Of a stretch of 64,000 nt of DNA, positions 1-9,610 are shown in pieces (position 1 is the stretch's first letter; every line of letters starts with the position of its first letter). The notes beneath the pieces are model-generated. The model was not told where the DNA came from and searched no databases. It was given only the letters and a program-made list of their open reading frames with translations. The position numbers and the translations under genes are program-made. The stretch covers positions 62,001 to 126,000 of the forward strand of contig NZ_QVQH01000003.1 of the NCBI RefSeq assembly GCF_003428645.1, given 5' to 3'. Origin of the DNA: Geodermatophilus marinus (GTDB lineage: Bacteria; Actinomycetota; Actinomycetes; Mycobacteriales; Geodermatophilaceae).

Positions 1-279
1 GGCGACCAGCTCGACGACGGCGGCCACCGCCACGAAGGCGATGAGCATGACCCAGGGCAGCTTCGGGTCGTTCTTGCGCGTCAGCGAGTAGGCCTGCTTG
101 ATCATGCGGGCCTGGTTGCCGATCCGCTTCAGCCGGCCGCCGCGGGCCTTCTCCGGCTTGCCGGCGCCGCTCTTGCCACCGGCCGCAGTCGCCCCCGACC
201 GGCCGCGGGCGCCGGCGCCCGGTCCCCGGCCGGCCTTGCCGGTGGGCGCGGAGGGGTCAGTGGGCTTGCTGCGTGCCAT
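1..279 (-). CDS. DUF4191 family membrane protein (partial, C-terminus outside window)
   Basis: The visible 93 residues begin MARSKPTDPSAPTGK. A Gly/Ala/Lys-rich disordered segment follows (about residues 10-48), then the basic RLKRIGNQARMIKQAYSLTRK, then the start of a hydrophobic helix (LPWVMLIAFVAVAAVVELVA) that runs off the window. This layout and the position just downstream of lipA fit the actinobacterial DUF4191 membrane proteins; their function is not known to me. The ATG is preceded on the minus strand by TATCCT six bases upstream (plus 286-291), so the gene probably has its own leaderless promoter. It reads in the same direction as lipA, 82 bp away. Confidence 0.8.
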   Translation of the reverse strand, partial: MARSKPTDPSAPTGKAGRGPGAGARGRSGATAAGGKSGAGKPEKARGGRLKRIGNQARMIKQAYSLTRKNDPKLPWVMLIAFVAVAAVVELVA

Positions 280-295
280 GCCCCCAGGATAGGGA

Positions 296-355
296 AAGGA
301 CCCCGGTGCCCCCTACGCCGCGCTGACGCGCACCGCGGGTCCCTGCACCGGGGCC
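296..355. repeat. Intergenic palindromic element A (GGACCC...GGGGCC arms)
   Basis: The lipA to DUF4191 gap holds AAGGACCCCGGTGC (296-309) and its near-perfect inverse GCACCGGGGCC (345-355), separated by about 35 bp of GC-rich sequence. It resembles the elements near 17.7, 35.6 and 57.5 kb, which also start AAGGACCC and end in a GGGCC or GGGGCC arm. Lying just downstream of lipA, it could fold in RNA as a terminator-like stem. No T-run follows. Confidence 0.5.
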
Positions 356-361
356 GGCGGA

Positions 362-1336
362 TCAGCTCGGCGCGGTGATCCCTCGAGCCGCCACGGCCTG
401 CTGGTAGAGCCGCCCGGCGCGGTAGGAGCTGCGCACCAGCGGCCCGGCGAGGACGCCGGGGAAGCCGATCTCCTCCGCCTGCTGCTGGAACCCGACGAAC
501 TCGTCGGGCTTCACCCAGCGGACCACCGGGTGGTGCCGCGGGGATGGCCGCAGGTACTGGGTGATGGTGAGCAGGTCGCAGCCGGCCTCGTGCAGGGCCC
601 GCATCGTCTCGACGACCTCGTCGGGCTCCTCGCCCATGCCGAGGATGAGGTTGGACTTGGTGACCAGGCCGGCCTCGCGGGCGGCGGTGAGCACGGCCAG
701 CGAGCGCTCGAACCGGAACCCGGGCCGGATCCGCTTGAAGATGCGCGGCACGGTCTCGACGTTGTGCGCCAGGACCTCCGGCCGGGAGGAGAAGACCTCG
801 GCGAGCTGATCGGGGTCGGCGTTGAAGTCGGGGATGAGCAGCTCGACGCCGCACCCGGGGACGGCGGCGTGGATCTGCCGGACCGTCTCGGCGTAGAGCC
901 ACGCGCCGCCGTCGGGCAGGTCGTCGCGGGCGACCCCGGTGACGGTCGCGTACCGCAGCTGCATCGTCGCGACGCTCTCGGCCACGCGGCGGGGCTCGTC
1001 GGCGTCGAAGTCGGCGGGCTTGCCGGTGTCGATCTGGCAGAAGTCGCAGCGCCGGGTGCACTGGTCCCCGCCGATGAGGAACGTGGCCTCGCGGTCCTCC
1101 CAGCACTCGTAGATGTTGGGGCAGCCGGCCTCCTCGCAGACCGTGTGCAGCCCCTCGCGGCGGACCAGCGACTTGAGCTCGGTGTACTCGGGGCCGGTCT
1201 TCAAGCGCGTCTTGATCCACTCGGGCTTGCGCTCGATGGGGACCTGGCTGTTGCGGACCTCGAGGCGCAGCAGCTTGCGGCCGCCGGGCGCGAGGGGCGT
1301 GTCGGACGAGGGGGTCGGGGCCACCGTCTCGCTCAT
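362..1336 (-). CDS. lipA: Lipoyl synthase LipA
   Basis: Radical-SAM enzyme of 324 residues that inserts two sulfurs into octanoyl groups on E2 and GcvH lipoyl domains, the last step of lipoate synthesis. Both iron-sulfur sites are visible: the auxiliary-cluster cysteines in [12 protein letters not shown] (C67, C72, C78) and the radical-[11 protein letters not shown] (C93, C97, C100). The length is normal for the family. The ATG at 1336 was chosen because MSETVAP is the first start before the conserved body and TACCGT lies eight bases upstream (plus 1345-1350), suggesting a leaderless message. The partner gene lipB is 5.5 kb away, and its substrates SucB and GcvT-system proteins are also encoded in this window. 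Confidence 0.97.
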   Translation of the reverse strand: MSETVAPTPSSDTPLAPGGRKLLRLEVRNSQVPIERKPEWIKTRLKTGPEYTELKSLVRREGLHTVCEEAGCPNIYECWEDREATFLIGGDQCTRRCDFCQIDTGKPADFDADEPRRVAESVATMQLRYATVTGVARDDLPDGGAWLYAETVRQIHAAVPGCGVELLIPDFNADPDQLAEVFSSRPEVLAHNVETVPRIFKRIRPGFRFERSLAVLTAAREAGLVTKSNLILGMGEEPDEVVETMRALHEAGCDLLTITQYLRPSPRHHPVVRWVKPDEFVGFQQQAEEIGFPGVLAGPLVRSSYRAGRLYQQAVAARGITAPS

Positions 1337-1379
1337 GATCGCCCACGGTACCCCTCGGGCCGGACCTGGCCCGGACGTG

Positions 1380-1415
1380 CGACGGCGCCCGCCCCTGCGG
1401 GGGCGGGCGCCGTCG
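1380..1415. terminator. Hairpin terminator between lipA and the 11-mer repeat gene
   Basis: Two perfect 16-base complementary arms (CGACGGCGCCCGCCCC at 1380-1395 and its complement at 1400-1415) enclose a TGCG loop. It lies 22 bp past the stop of the upstream minus-strand gene and 44 bp before lipA, so it most likely ends that transcript and insulates lipA. There is no T-tract, as is common for actinobacterial terminators. Confidence 0.75.
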
Positions 1416-1437
1416 CGTGCCGCGGGTGCGGGTCTGC

Positions 1438-2613
1438 TCAGGTGGCCGGGTTGCGCGGGTCCTCGGCGTCCGAGCCCTGGCCGCTGCTGGCCGTCTGCGG
1501 CCGGTCGGTCGGCGACGCGGTCGCCGTGTCCAGCGCCGGGTCGTTCGGGGTGGTGGTGGCCGTCCCGGGGGTGGCGGAGTTCTCCGCGTCCCCGTAGGCC
1601 ATCTGCTGCGGCTGCTCGCCCAGGTCGCTGTCGGGCGGGGTCGCGTCTCCGGCGGTCTCCTGGGCGGTGGAGACCGACTTCTCCGAGTTGCTGGGGGAAC
1701 TGGGCACGGGGTCCTCTCGGTAGCTGGGCACGGGCCCGTCCCCGGCGGGGGCGGGGGTCCACAGGTCGTCGTCCTTGCGGCGGCGCAGCAGCGAGAAGGC
1801 GACGGCGCCGACGGCGAGGAGGAGGACCGCCCACGGCCAGCGGCGCGGCGGGGACTCCAGGCCGGCCCGCCGCTTGGCCGCCGTGGTGCCCTTCGACACC
1901 TTCCGGCCCTGCTTGGCGGCCCGCTTCTCCAGGGCCCGGCGGCGCTTGGCGACCTGCTTGCGCGCCTTGTCCGTGCCGGCGGCCAGCTCCTCGCGCCGCA
2001 GGTCGAGCTCCTCGAGCACGCCGGCCAGGCTGTCGCGGGCGTTCTCCAGCGCCGGGCCGAGCGACTCGCGGGCGGCCAGCACCTTCGGCGTGGCGTAGGC
2101 CAGGGCCGCCGCCTGCGCCGCGGTCAGCCGGGGGCCGACGTCCTTCTCCAGGGTCTTGCGGGCCGACTCCCGGGCGGCCTCGAACCGGGGGCCGAGGTCG
2201 GCGGCCGCCTCCTGGGCGGCGATGCGCGCGGCCTCCACCCGGGGGGCCAGGGAGTCGCGGGCGGCCTCCACCCGCGGCGCCAGGGCCTCGCGGGCGGCCT
2301 CCACGCGCGGGGCCAGGTCGGCGGCGGCCCGGCCGGCGGCCTCGCGGGCCTGCGCCACCGCGGGGGCGGCGACCGCGGTGGCCGCGGCCACCTTCGGCGC
2401 CACCGCCACCTTGGCGGCCTGCAGCGCCGGGCCGGAGGCCTCGCGGGCGGCCTCGACACGCGGTGCGAGCTGCTCCGCCGCGGCCCGGCCCGCCTCGGCC
2501 ACCGCCGTCCCGAGGTGGCTGAAGCCCTCCTGCAGCTCCTCGCCGATGATCTGGCCGTGTGTCTTCTTGCGGAACACGGGATGCACCTCCGAGTTGATCG
2601 TCTCGGCGGCCAT
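1438..2613 (-). CDS. Apolipoprotein-like 11-mer repeat protein with one membrane segment
   Basis: A 391-residue protein of unknown function. A short N-terminus with [15 protein letters not shown] leads into a long Ala/Arg/Glu amphipathic region (about residues 40-220) built on an 11-residue theme such as [11 protein letters not shown], with several almost exact copies in tandem (DNA 2190-2330). A Lys/Arg-rich stretch follows, then one hydrophobic segment ([18 protein letters not shown]) and an acidic Ser/Pro/Thr tail. The periodicity resembles apolipoprotein A/E and LEA-type lipid-associating helices. A membrane-anchored, membrane-coating protein is plausible but is inference. The ATG at 2613 was preferred over an upstream start because it gives [10 protein letters not shown]. 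The ends of the gene differ sharply in composition from its Ala-rich core. Confidence 0.7.
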   Translation of the reverse strand: MAAETINSEVHPVFRKKTHGQIIGEELQEGFSHLGTAVAEAGRAAAEQLAPRVEAAREASGPALQAAKVAVAPKVAAATAVAAPAVAQAREAAGRAAADLAPRVEAAREALAPRVEAARDSLAPRVEAARIAAQEAAADLGPRFEAARESARKTLEKDVGPRLTAAQAAALAYATPKVLAARESLGPALENARDSLAGVLEELDLRREELAAGTDKARKQVAKRRRALEKRAAKQGRKVSKGTTAAKRRAGLESPPRRWPWAVLLLAVGAVAFSLLRRRKDDDLWTPAPAGDGPVPSYREDPVPSSPSNSEKSVSTAQETAGDATPPDSDLGEQPQQMAYGDAENSATPGTATTTPNDPALDTATASPTDRPQTASSGQGSDAEDPRNPAT

Positions 2614-2696
2614 CCTGCCCGCTCGCCGCAGGGCGCACACCCCGGACCGCGATCTCGGCCGCGCGACCCCCGCGGGGGCGGGCTAGCGTCGCCGCC

Positions 2697-3626
2697 GTGC
2701 AGCTGCGGATCTTCACCGAGCCCCAGCAGGGGGCCACGTACGACGACCTGCTCGCCGTCGCGCGCCGGACGGAGGAGACCGGCTTCGACGCCTTCTTCCG
2801 GTCCGACCACTACCTGGCCATGGGCGGCGACGGGCTGCCCGGGCCCACGGACGCGTGGGTGACCCTCGCCGGTCTGGCCCGGGAGACCAGCCGCATCCGG
2901 CTCGGCACCCTGATGAGCGCGGCCACGTTCCGGCTGCCGGGGCCGCTGGCCATCGCGGTCGCGCAGGTGGACCGGATGAGCGGTGGCCGCGTCGAGCTCG
3001 GCCTGGGGTCGGGCTGGTACGAGGCCGAGCACACCGCCTACGGCATCCCGTTCCCGGAGCTGGGCGAGCGCTTCGACCGGTTCGAGGAGCAGCTCGCCGT
3101 CGTCACCGGGCTGTGGTCGACGCCGGTGGGGGAGACCTTCGACTTCGCCGGGGAGCACTACCGGGTCGCCGGCTCGCCGGCGCTGCCCAAGCCGGCCCAG
3201 GACGGCGGCGTCCCGGTGCTGGTCGGTGGCCGGGGGCGGAAGCGGACCCCCCGGCTGGCCGCCCGCTACGCGGCCGAGTTCAACGTGCCCTTCTCCTCGG
3301 TCGAGGAGAACGCGCGGCTCTTCGCCGGGGTCCGGGAGGCCTGCGAGGAGGCCGGCCGCGACCCGGCGTCGATGGTGTTCAGCTCCGCCCTGGTGCTGTG
3401 CGTCGGCCGCGACGAGGCCGAGCTGGCCCGCCGGGCCGCGGCGATCGGGCGCGAGGTGGACGAGCTGCGGGAGCACGGCGCGGCGGGCACCCCGGCCGAG
3501 GTGGTCGACGTCCTCGGCCGGTACGCCGAGGCGGGGGCCTCGCGGGCGTACCTGCAGGTGCTCGACCTCTCCGACCTCGACCACCTGGACCTGGTGGCCG
3601 CCGAGGTGGCCCCGCAGCTGGCCTGA
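2697..3626 (+). CDS. LLM-class (F420-dependent type) oxidoreductase
   Basis: A 309-residue bacterial luciferase-like TIM-barrel monooxygenase/reductase. The start [38 protein letters not shown], the [22 protein letters not shown] strand and the [16 protein letters not shown] signature are typical of the F420-using LLM class found in actinobacteria. The substrate is unknown. The GTG at 2697 has TAGCGT seven bases upstream (2684-2689), so this is a leaderless start divergent from the repeat-protein gene. The stop is followed by the leuS leader region. Confidence 0.9.
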   Translation: MQLRIFTEPQQGATYDDLLAVARRTEETGFDAFFRSDHYLAMGGDGLPGPTDAWVTLAGLARETSRIRLGTLMSAATFRLPGPLAIAVAQVDRMSGGRVELGLGSGWYEAEHTAYGIPFPELGERFDRFEEQLAVVTGLWSTPVGETFDFAGEHYRVAGSPALPKPAQDGGVPVLVGGRGRKRTPRLAARYAAEFNVPFSSVEENARLFAGVREACEEAGRDPASMVFSSALVLCVGRDEAELARRAAAIGREVDELREHGAAGTPAEVVDVLGRYAEAGASRAYLQVLDLSDLDHLDLVAAEVAPQLA

Positions 3627-3719
3627 CCCGGCGCCGGCCGCCCCCGCCCTCGGCGCCTGGGTGGGGTCGGCCGGGCCGAGCGCGGGAACGGAGCGGCCGG
3701 GCCGCGCTATCCTGGGCCG

Positions 3720-3752
3720 GTGACCGGTCGGCTCCTCCCGCGGCCGTGCTGA
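3720..3752 (+). CDS. Putative leuS leader peptide (10 aa)
   Basis: GTG-initiated ORF encoding V-T-G-R-L-L-P-R-P-C, with two adjacent CTC leucine codons at 3732-3737 and a TGA at 3750-3752. The transcript would start on the GTG itself (-10 box ends at 3713), so the peptide would be translated without a leader. A ribosome pausing at the two Leu codons would sit just upstream of the first hairpin. Two Leu codons are few for an attenuator, so this is a prediction only. Confidence 0.5.
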   Translation: MTGRLLPRPC

Positions 3753-3777
3753 CCTGACCGGATCAGGCAGCACGGCG

Positions 3778-3802
3778 ACCCCTCCTGCGTGAGGGGTTTT
3801 TT
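3778..3802 (+). terminator. Intrinsic terminator in the leuS leader
   Basis: A seven-pair stem ACCCCTC/GAGGGGT with a CTGCGT loop is followed immediately by TTTTTT, the only long T-run seen near a hairpin in this GC-rich window. It lies between the leader peptide and leuS in the same direction, so it is probably conditional, not an end-of-gene terminator. Confidence 0.75.
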
Positions 3803-3841
3803 CATGTCCGCCGCCGGTACGAGCCCCCAGGAGCACTGACG

Positions 3842-6733
3842 ATGAGCCAGACGGCCAGCCAGCCGAGCACCGACCCCGCCGCGGAGGGCACGCCCCCGCA
3901 CCGGTACACCCCCGCGCTGGCGCAGCGGATCGAGCTGGCCTGGCAGGACCGCTGGGCGGCCGAGGGCACCTGCCACACGCCGAACCCGACCGGGCGGCTG
4001 TCCGCGGGCTTCGACCGGGTCGCCGACCGGCCCAAGTTCTTCGTGATGGACATGTTCCCGTACCCCTCCGGTGCCGGGCTGCACGTCGGGCACCCGCTGG
4101 GCTACCTGGGCACCGACGTCACCAGCCGGTTCCGCCGGATGGACGGCGACAACGTGCTGCACCCGATGGGCTACGACGCCTTCGGCCTGCCCGCCGAGCA
4201 GTACGCCGTCCAGACCGGCCAGCACCCGCGGGTGACCACCGAGGCGAACATCGCCGCGATCAGGGCGCAGCTGCGCCGGCTGGGCGTCGACCACGACGAC
4301 CGCCGGTCCTTCGCCACCATCGACCCCGGCTACTACAAGTGGACCCAGTGGATCTTCCTGCAGGTCTTCGGGTCCTGGTTCGACGAGGAGGCCGGCCGGG
4401 CGCGGCCGATCGCCGAGCTGGTGGCCGAGCTGGACGCCGGCACCCGGGAGCCCGCCCCCGGCAGCAACCCGGCGGGCCGCCCCTGGGCGGAGCTGGACGA
4501 CGTCGAACGGCGGCGGGTCGTCGACGCCCACCGGCTGGCCTACCTGCACGAGGCGCCGGTCAACTGGTGCCCCGGCCTGGGCACGGTGCTGTCGAACGAG
4601 GAGGTCACCCCCGACGGGCGCTCCGAGCGCGGCAACTTCCCGGTGTTCCGCCGTCCGTTGACGCAGTGGATGATGCGGATCACCGCCTACGCCGACCGGC
4701 TGCTGGCCGACCTGGACCGGCTGGACTGGTCGGACTCGCTGAAGCTGATGCAGCGCAACTGGATCGGCCGCTCGACCGGCGCGCGCCTCCGGTTCTCCTG
4801 CGGGGCGGAGTCGATCGAGGTCTTCACCACCCGGCCGGACACGCTGTTCGGCGCCACGTACGTGGTGATCGCCCCGGAGCACCCGTTGGTCGACGCGCTG
4901 ACCGCCGACGCCTGGCCGGAGGGCACCGACCCGCGCTGGACCGGCGGGGCGACCACCCCCGCCGTGGCGGTGGCCGACTACCAGCGGCAGGCCTCCCGCC
5001 GCTCCGAGCTGGACCGGCAGAACGAGGCGCGGGAGAAGACCGGTGTCTGGCTGGGCGTCACGGCCGTCAACCCGGTCAACGGCCGCGAGCTGCCGGTGTT
5101 CATCGCCGATTACGTGCTGACCGGCTACGGTACCGGCGCGATCATGGCGGTGCCGGGGGAGGACACCCGCGACTTCGAGTTCGCGGAGGTGTTCGGCCTG
5201 CCCGTGGTGCGCACCGTGCAGCCGCCCGAGGGCTTCGAGGGCGGGGCCTGGACCGGCGCCGGCGCGATGATCAACTCCGCGAACGACGAGGTCTCGCTGG
5301 ACGGCCTGGCGAAGGCCGAGGCGATCGAGCGGATCACCGCGTGGCTGGTGGCGCGCGGGCACGGCGAGGCGACCACCACCTACAAGCTGCGCGACTGGCT
5401 GTTCAGCCGGCAGCGCTACTGGGGCGAGCCGTTCCCGATCGTCTACGACGAGCACGACCTGCCGGTCGCCGTCCCGGACCGGATGCTCCCGGTGCTGCTG
5501 CCCGAGGTCGACGACTACTCGCCGAAGACCTTCGCCGACGACGACGCCGACTCGGCACCGGAGCCGCCGCTGTCGCGGGCGACGGAGTGGACGACGGTCG
5601 AGATGGACCTGGGCGACGGGCCGAGGACCTACCGGCGCGAGACCAACACGATGCCCAACTGGGCGGGGTCCTGCTGGTACTACCTGCGCTACCTGGACCC
5701 GGGCGACGACGAGCGGATGGTCGACCCGGAGCTGGAGCGGTACTGGCTGGGCCCCCGCGGCGAGGGCGACGTCGGCGGCGTCGACCTGTACGTCGGCGGG
5801 GTCGAGCACGCGGTGCTGCACCTGCTGTACGCGCGGTTCTGGCACAAGGTGCTCTTCGACCTGGGGTACGTCTCCAGCGAGGAGCCGTTCCGCCGGCTGG
5901 TCAACCAGGGCTACATCTCCGCCTACGCCTACACCGACGCGCGCGGCTTCTACGTGCCCGCCGCCGAGGTGGAGGAGAGGGACGGCCGCTTCTTCCACGG
6001 GGGCGCCGAGGTCAACCGTGAGTACGGCAAGATCGGCAAGAGCCTGAAGAACATGGTGACCCCGGACGAGATGATCGGCGCCTACGGGGCCGACACCTTC
6101 CGGGTCTACGAGATGTCGACCGGGCCGCTGGAGCAGTCCCGGCCCTGGGAGACCAAGGCGGTCGTCGGCTCCCAGCGGCTGCTGCAGCGGATCTGGCGGG
6201 TCGTCGTCGACGAGGAGACCGGGGCCGTCCGCGCCGACGACGCCGCCGAGCCGGACGAGGGCACGCTGCGGGCGCTGCACCGGGCGATCGCCGGCGTCCG
6301 CGACGGGATGTCGACGCTGCGGTTCAACATCGCCATCGCGCGGATCACCGAGCTGACCAACCACCTGACGCAGGCCTACGGGGACGGGCGCCGGGTCCCG
6401 CGCTCGGTGGCCGAGCCGCTGGTGCTCGTGCTGGCCCCGCTGGCCCCGCACATCGCCGAGGAGCTGTGGTCACGGCTGGGGCACGGCGAGTCGCTGGCCT
6501 GGGCCCCGTTCCCGGTGGCCGACGAGCGCTGGCTGGTCGAGGACACCGTCCAGGTGGCCGTGCAGCTCAACGGCAAGGTCCGCGCGCAGGTGGACGTGGC
6601 GGCCGACGCGGACGCCGCCGGGCTGGAGGAGGCCGCCCGCGCCGACGAGAAGGTCGCCGGGCTGCTGGCGGGCCGGACGGTGCGCCGGGTGATCGCGGTG
6701 CCCGGCCGGCTGGTCAACTTCGTGGTCGGCTAG
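3842..6733 (+). CDS. leuS: Leucyl-tRNA synthetase
   Basis: Class I aminoacyl-tRNA synthetase of 963 residues that charges tRNA-Leu. The ATP-binding HIGH motif appears as HVGH (residues 81-84, after [12 protein letters not shown]) and KMSKS as KIGKS (about residues 730-734). The CP1 editing domain with [12 protein letters not shown] and a C-terminal anticodon-binding and LeuRS-specific region are present. It begins [13 protein letters not shown], with a longer disordered N-terminus than many homologues. The gene stands alone behind the attenuator-like leader and converges on lipB. Confidence 0.98.
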   Translation: MSQTASQPSTDPAAEGTPPHRYTPALAQRIELAWQDRWAAEGTCHTPNPTGRLSAGFDRVADRPKFFVMDMFPYPSGAGLHVGHPLGYLGTDVTSRFRRMDGDNVLHPMGYDAFGLPAEQYAVQTGQHPRVTTEANIAAIRAQLRRLGVDHDDRRSFATIDPGYYKWTQWIFLQVFGSWFDEEAGRARPIAELVAELDAGTREPAPGSNPAGRPWAELDDVERRRVVDAHRLAYLHEAPVNWCPGLGTVLSNEEVTPDGRSERGNFPVFRRPLTQWMMRITAYADRLLADLDRLDWSDSLKLMQRNWIGRSTGARLRFSCGAESIEVFTTRPDTLFGATYVVIAPEHPLVDALTADAWPEGTDPRWTGGATTPAVAVADYQRQASRRSELDRQNEAREKTGVWLGVTAVNPVNGRELPVFIADYVLTGYGTGAIMAVPGEDTRDFEFAEVFGLPVVRTVQPPEGFEGGAWTGAGAMINSANDEVSLDGLAKAEAIERITAWLVARGHGEATTTYKLRDWLFSRQRYWGEPFPIVYDEHDLPVAVPDRMLPVLLPEVDDYSPKTFADDDADSAPEPPLSRATEWTTVEMDLGDGPRTYRRETNTMPNWAGSCWYYLRYLDPGDDERMVDPELERYWLGPRGEGDVGGVDLYVGGVEHAVLHLLYARFWHKVLFDLGYVSSEEPFRRLVNQGYISAYAYTDARGFYVPAAEVEERDGRFFHGGAEVNREYGKIGKSLKNMVTPDEMIGAYGADTFRVYEMSTGPLEQSRPWETKAVVGSQRLLQRIWRVVVDEETGAVRADDAAEPDEGTLRALHRAIAGVRDGMSTLRFNIAIARITELTNHLTQAYGDGRRVPRSVAEPLVLVLAPLAPHIAEELWSRLGHGESLAWAPFPVADERWLVEDTVQVAVQLNGKVRAQVDVAADADAAGLEEAARADEKVAGLLAGRTVRRVIAVPGRLVNFVVG

Positions 6734-6793
6734 CCGCCCCCGGGTGGGGCGCCGCGGCGCGGTGGACGCGCCCCGGTACCCCGCCCGGCCGGG

Positions 6794-7447
6794 TCAGCTC
6801 GCGGCGGGGACCGCGGCGGCGCCGGTCCGCACGGCGCGCAGGGCGGTCTCGACCGCGTCGAGCACCTCGCCGACCGGGACGTCGCGGCCGAGCTCGGCCG
6901 ACAGCGAGGTGACGCCGGCGTCGGCGATGCCGCAGGGGACGATCGCGCCGAAGGCGGCGAGGTCGGGGTCGCAGTTGAGCGCGAAGCCGTGCATCGTCAC
7001 GCCACGGGCCACCCGGACCCCGATGGCCGCGACCTTGCGGTCCGGCCCGCGCGCGTCGGCGGGCACCCACACCCCGCTGCGCCCCTCGACCTGCTCGGTG
7101 GCCAGGCCCAGACCGGCGCAGACCGCCATGAGCGCGGTCTCCAGGCGGCGGACGTGGGCGACCACGTCGACCGGGTCGGGCAGCGCCACGACCGGGTAGC
7201 CGACGAGCTGCCCGGGCCCGTGCCAGGTGATCTTGCCACCGCGGTCGACGTCGACGACCGGGGTGCCGTCGACCGGCCGCTCGTGGGGCTCGGTGCGCTT
7301 GCCGGCCGTGTAGACCGGGGGGTGCTCCAGCAGGAGCAGGGTGTCCGGGCCCGTGCCGGCGACCCGCTCCTCGTGCAGCCTGCGCTGCCAGGCCCAGGCC
7401 TCCTCGTAGGGGACCAGGCCGGCGCGGATGACCTGCAGCTCGCTCAC
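6794..7447 (-). CDS. lipB: Octanoyl-[acyl-carrier protein] transferase LipB
   Basis: 217 residues; moves octanoate from ACP to lipoyl domains as substrate for LipA. The active-site segment [12 protein letters not shown] (69-80) and the Cys-Lys pair (C172 in [14 protein letters not shown]138 in DRKVAAIGV) are intact. The start is a GTG giving [10 protein letters not shown], with TAGGCT seven bases upstream on the minus strand (plus 7455-7460), so it is leaderless. The gene converges with leuS and is separated from it by about 60 bp. Confidence 0.97.
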   Translation of the reverse strand: MSELQVIRAGLVPYEEAWAWQRRLHEERVAGTGPDTLLLLEHPPVYTAGKRTEPHERPVDGTPVVDVDRGGKITWHGPGQLVGYPVVALPDPVDVVAHVRRLETALMAVCAGLGLATEQVEGRSGVWVPADARGPDRKVAAIGVRVARGVTMHGFALNCDPDLAAFGAIVPCGIADAGVTSLSAELGRDVPVGEVLDAVETALRAVRTGAAAVPAAS

Positions 7448-7496
7448 GCCCCCGAGCCTATGCCCGGGACGGGGCCGCGACGGGCAGGGCGGCCGG

Positions 7497-8231
7497 TCAG
7501 CGCAGCCGTCGCGGCTCGATCCGGGTCTCGACGACGGCGCCGTCCGCCCCCCGCTCGACCCGGTAGGCGGCCCGGCCGGACCGGTCGGCCACCACCTCGG
7601 CCAGCTCGGTGCCGCGGTAGACCAGCCCCACCCCGTCGTCGGTGGCGTGCCCGCCGGGCAGGGTGCCGTCGGCGACGAGGCGGTGGTAGAGCGGGCGGCG
7701 CTGCTCCTCGGAGTCGTAGTGCACCCCGTTGGAGGTCGGGATGAGGCCCAGCCCGTTCGTCACCGGCCGCAGGTCCGGGCCGTAGGAGTCGGTGGTGCCC
7801 CCGACGTGCCAGCACAGCGACCCGGCCGAGACCCCGCCGAGCACGACGCCGGCCCGCCAGACCTCGGCCAGCACCTCGTCGAGGCCGTGCACGCGCCACA
7901 CGGCCAGCAGGTTCGCCACGCTCCCGCCGCCCACCCAGACGACGTCCTGGGCGAGCAGGTGCGCCCGCAGGTCCGGCACGGTCGGCATCGGGAAGAGGCT
8001 CAGGTGGCTCACCCGGACGCCGCTGCCGGCGAACGCGCCGTAGACGCCGGCCACGCGCACCGGGTCGTCACCGGTGGCGGTGCCGACGTAGCACAGCCGG
8101 GGCGCCTCCGGCCGGCCGGCGAGGTCGAAGGCGAGGTCGAAGACCGGCCCGGGCGCCCAGTCGTACGGGCCGCGGCCACGGGAGTCGAACCCGATGCTGG
8201 TCGCCAGGATGGTCGGTGCGGGTGCGGGCAC
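7497..8231 (-). CDS. Peptidase E-like (S51 family) protein
   Basis: 244-residue member of the peptidase E/cyanophycinase superfamily (class I glutamine amidotransferase-like fold). The nucleophile elbow [10 protein letters not shown] places the likely catalytic Ser at residue 135. It is preceded by [16 protein letters not shown], and [18 protein letters not shown] supplies a likely His. Known relatives cleave Asp-X dipeptides, but the substrate here is unknown. The GTG start lies two bases after the stop of the FAD oxidoreductase, so the two genes are co-transcribed and probably translationally coupled. Confidence 0.85.
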   Translation of the reverse strand: MPAPAPTILATSIGFDSRGRGPYDWAPGPVFDLAFDLAGRPEAPRLCYVGTATGDDPVRVAGVYGAFAGSGVRVSHLSLFPMPTVPDLRAHLLAQDVVWVGGGSVANLLAVWRVHGLDEVLAEVWRAGVVLGGVSAGSLCWHVGGTTDSYGPDLRPVTNGLGLIPTSNGVHYDSEEQRRPLYHRLVADGTLPGGHATDDGVGLVYRGTELAEVVADRSGRAAYRVERGADGAVVETRIEPRRLR

Positions 8232-8233
8232 GG

Positions 8234-9478
8234 TCAGGCGGCTCCCTGCTGGCCGGGGCGGAGGGCGCGCAGCACGGCGCGGGCGGTGCGCGCACCGCTG
8301 GCCATGGCCCCCTGGATGGACGGGGTGTCGCGGTGGTCGCCGCAGACGAAGAGGCCCTCGCCCAGGTCGACCGGCTTGCGCAGGGTCAACGGGGGCAGGG
8401 CGGCCGGCTGGGCGCCGGGCACGGTCACCGACGTGAGGTGCTCGAGGTCGCGCGGGGCGACGCCGTGCAGGGCGGCGATCTCGTCCCGGACCTCGGCCTC
8501 GCCGGTCGGGGCCAGCGTCGAGCTGGCGAGCAGGGCCCGCCCGTCGGGGCTGTAGGCGGGCTGGGCGTCGGTCACCACCGCGGAGTTGACCAGGCGGCCG
8601 CCGGGCCGGCCGAGCAGCACCAGCGGGTCGCGCCACGGCGAGGACGGCAGCACGTGCAGGTGGGTGGTGACCTGGCGCGGTGCGGTGGCGACCACGCCGG
8701 GGACCAGCAGCCCCGCGGTCCCCGGGTCGGTGGCGACGACGACGGCGTCGGCCTCCACCCGGCCGTGCCCGGTGCGCACGGAGGTCCCCTCGACCGCGGT
8801 CACCGGTACGCCGAGGTGCACCCGCCCGTCCCCGACGCGGCCGGCCAGCTGCTCCCCGACGGCCTGCATCCCGCGCGCCGGCAGGCCGATGTCCCCGCGG
8901 GCGAAGCTGCGCCACAGCAGGTCGAGGTACCGGCTGGAGGTCTGCAGCCCCGACTCGAGCAGCACGCCGGAGAGGAAGGGCCGGAGGAACCGCTCGAGCG
9001 CGGCCGTGCCGACCCCGGAGCGGCGCAGGTGCTCCTCCGCGGTGAGCTCCCGCGCCCGCAGCAGCCGGGGGACGGGCGTCCAGGCGGCACGGGCGGAGAA
9101 GGCGGCGAGCGCGGCCTTGCGGGGGAGGGACCCCACCGGCGCGCGGAGGGTGCCCACCGCGGCCGCGGGGTGCCGGCGCGGGTCGACCAGCCGGTGGAGG
9201 CGGTCGCCGACGCGGATCACCGCCCCGCGCCAGAAGTACCCGAGGTCCAGGGCCGCCAGGTCGAGGTCGGCGGCCCGGGGGTAGCCGGTGTTGAGGACCT
9301 GGAACCCGCGGTCGACGACGAACCCGTCGATGCGCTCGGTGGCCAGCCGGCCGCCGGCGTGCGCCGCGGCCTCCACGACGTGGACGTCGCACCCGGCGCC
9401 GGCCAGCCGCACCGCCGCGGACAGGCCGGCCAGCCCGGCTCCGACGACGACGACCTCGGCGCGGGCGGGCGGTGGCAT
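8234..9478 (-). CDS. FAD-dependent oxidoreductase (phytoene desaturase/amine oxidase-like)
   Basis: 414 residues. The N-terminal Rossmann motif VVVGAGLAGLSAAVRL (GxGxxG at 13-18, Glu36 for FAD ribose) and a GGRL segment are typical of the flavin monoamine oxidase, protoporphyrinogen oxidase and carotenoid desaturase superfamily. The C-terminal FAD motif is LFVCGDHRDTPSIQGAMASGARTAR. The substrate cannot be read from sequence. The ATG has TAGGTT six bases upstream (plus 9485-9490), a leaderless start divergent from the kinase gene. It forms a two-gene unit with the peptidase E-like gene. Confidence 0.85.
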   Translation of the reverse strand: MPPPARAEVVVVGAGLAGLSAAVRLAGAGCDVHVVEAAAHAGGRLATERIDGFVVDRGFQVLNTGYPRAADLDLAALDLGYFWRGAVIRVGDRLHRLVDPRRHPAAAVGTLRAPVGSLPRKAALAAFSARAAWTPVPRLLRARELTAEEHLRRSGVGTAALERFLRPFLSGVLLESGLQTSSRYLDLLWRSFARGDIGLPARGMQAVGEQLAGRVGDGRVHLGVPVTAVEGTSVRTGHGRVEADAVVVATDPGTAGLLVPGVVATAPRQVTTHLHVLPSSPWRDPLVLLGRPGGRLVNSAVVTDAQPAYSPDGRALLASSTLAPTGEAEVRDEIAALHGVAPRDLEHLTSVTVPGAQPAALPPLTLRKPVDLGEGLFVCGDHRDTPSIQGAMASGARTARAVLRALRPGQQGAA

Positions 9479-9610
9479 GGCCCGAACCTAGGGGTCCGGC
9501 CCGCCGGCCACACGAGGCGGGTGCGGTCGCGCCCCCATCGGACGTCGGGCGGGCCGGCGCCTGTGGACAACCGGGGCGCCCGCGCTGCCCGCGGCTCTAC
9601 CGTGCCCGCC

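Larger units (their letters stand above)
3708..3841 (+). promoter_or_regulatory. leuS leader: promoter, Leu-codon leader peptide and attenuator-like hairpins
   Basis: A -10 box TATCCT (3708-3713) would start RNA at about 3720, which is exactly a GTG beginning a 10-codon ORF with tandem CTC CTC leucine codons. Its stop codon lies in the 5' arm of a strong hairpin: arms 3743-3757 and 3763-3776, 14 pairs with one bulged A, loop CCGGA. An intrinsic-terminator shape follows directly: ACCCCTC (3778-3784), a six-base loop, GAGGGGT (3791-3797), then six Ts (3797-3802). leuS starts 39 nt later. I see no T-box consensus. The arrangement suggests leucine-responsive, ribosome-mediated attenuation (inference). 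Confidence 0.65.

Noticed and set aside
3714-3841. T-box riboswitch upstream of leuS
   Set aside because: No AGGGTGGNACCGCG-like T-box sequence or specifier stem was found; the leader-peptide model fits better.
3707-6451. 914-codon open frame antisense to leuS
   Set aside because: It is a GC-bias shadow: Arg/Val/Gly/Pro-rich, no family motifs, fully covered by leuS with intact HIGH and KMSKS motifs.
8216-9610. 5' extension of the kinase frame back to 8216
   Set aside because: It is antisense to the FAD oxidoreductase and precedes a good leaderless promoter (TACCGT 9598-9603).
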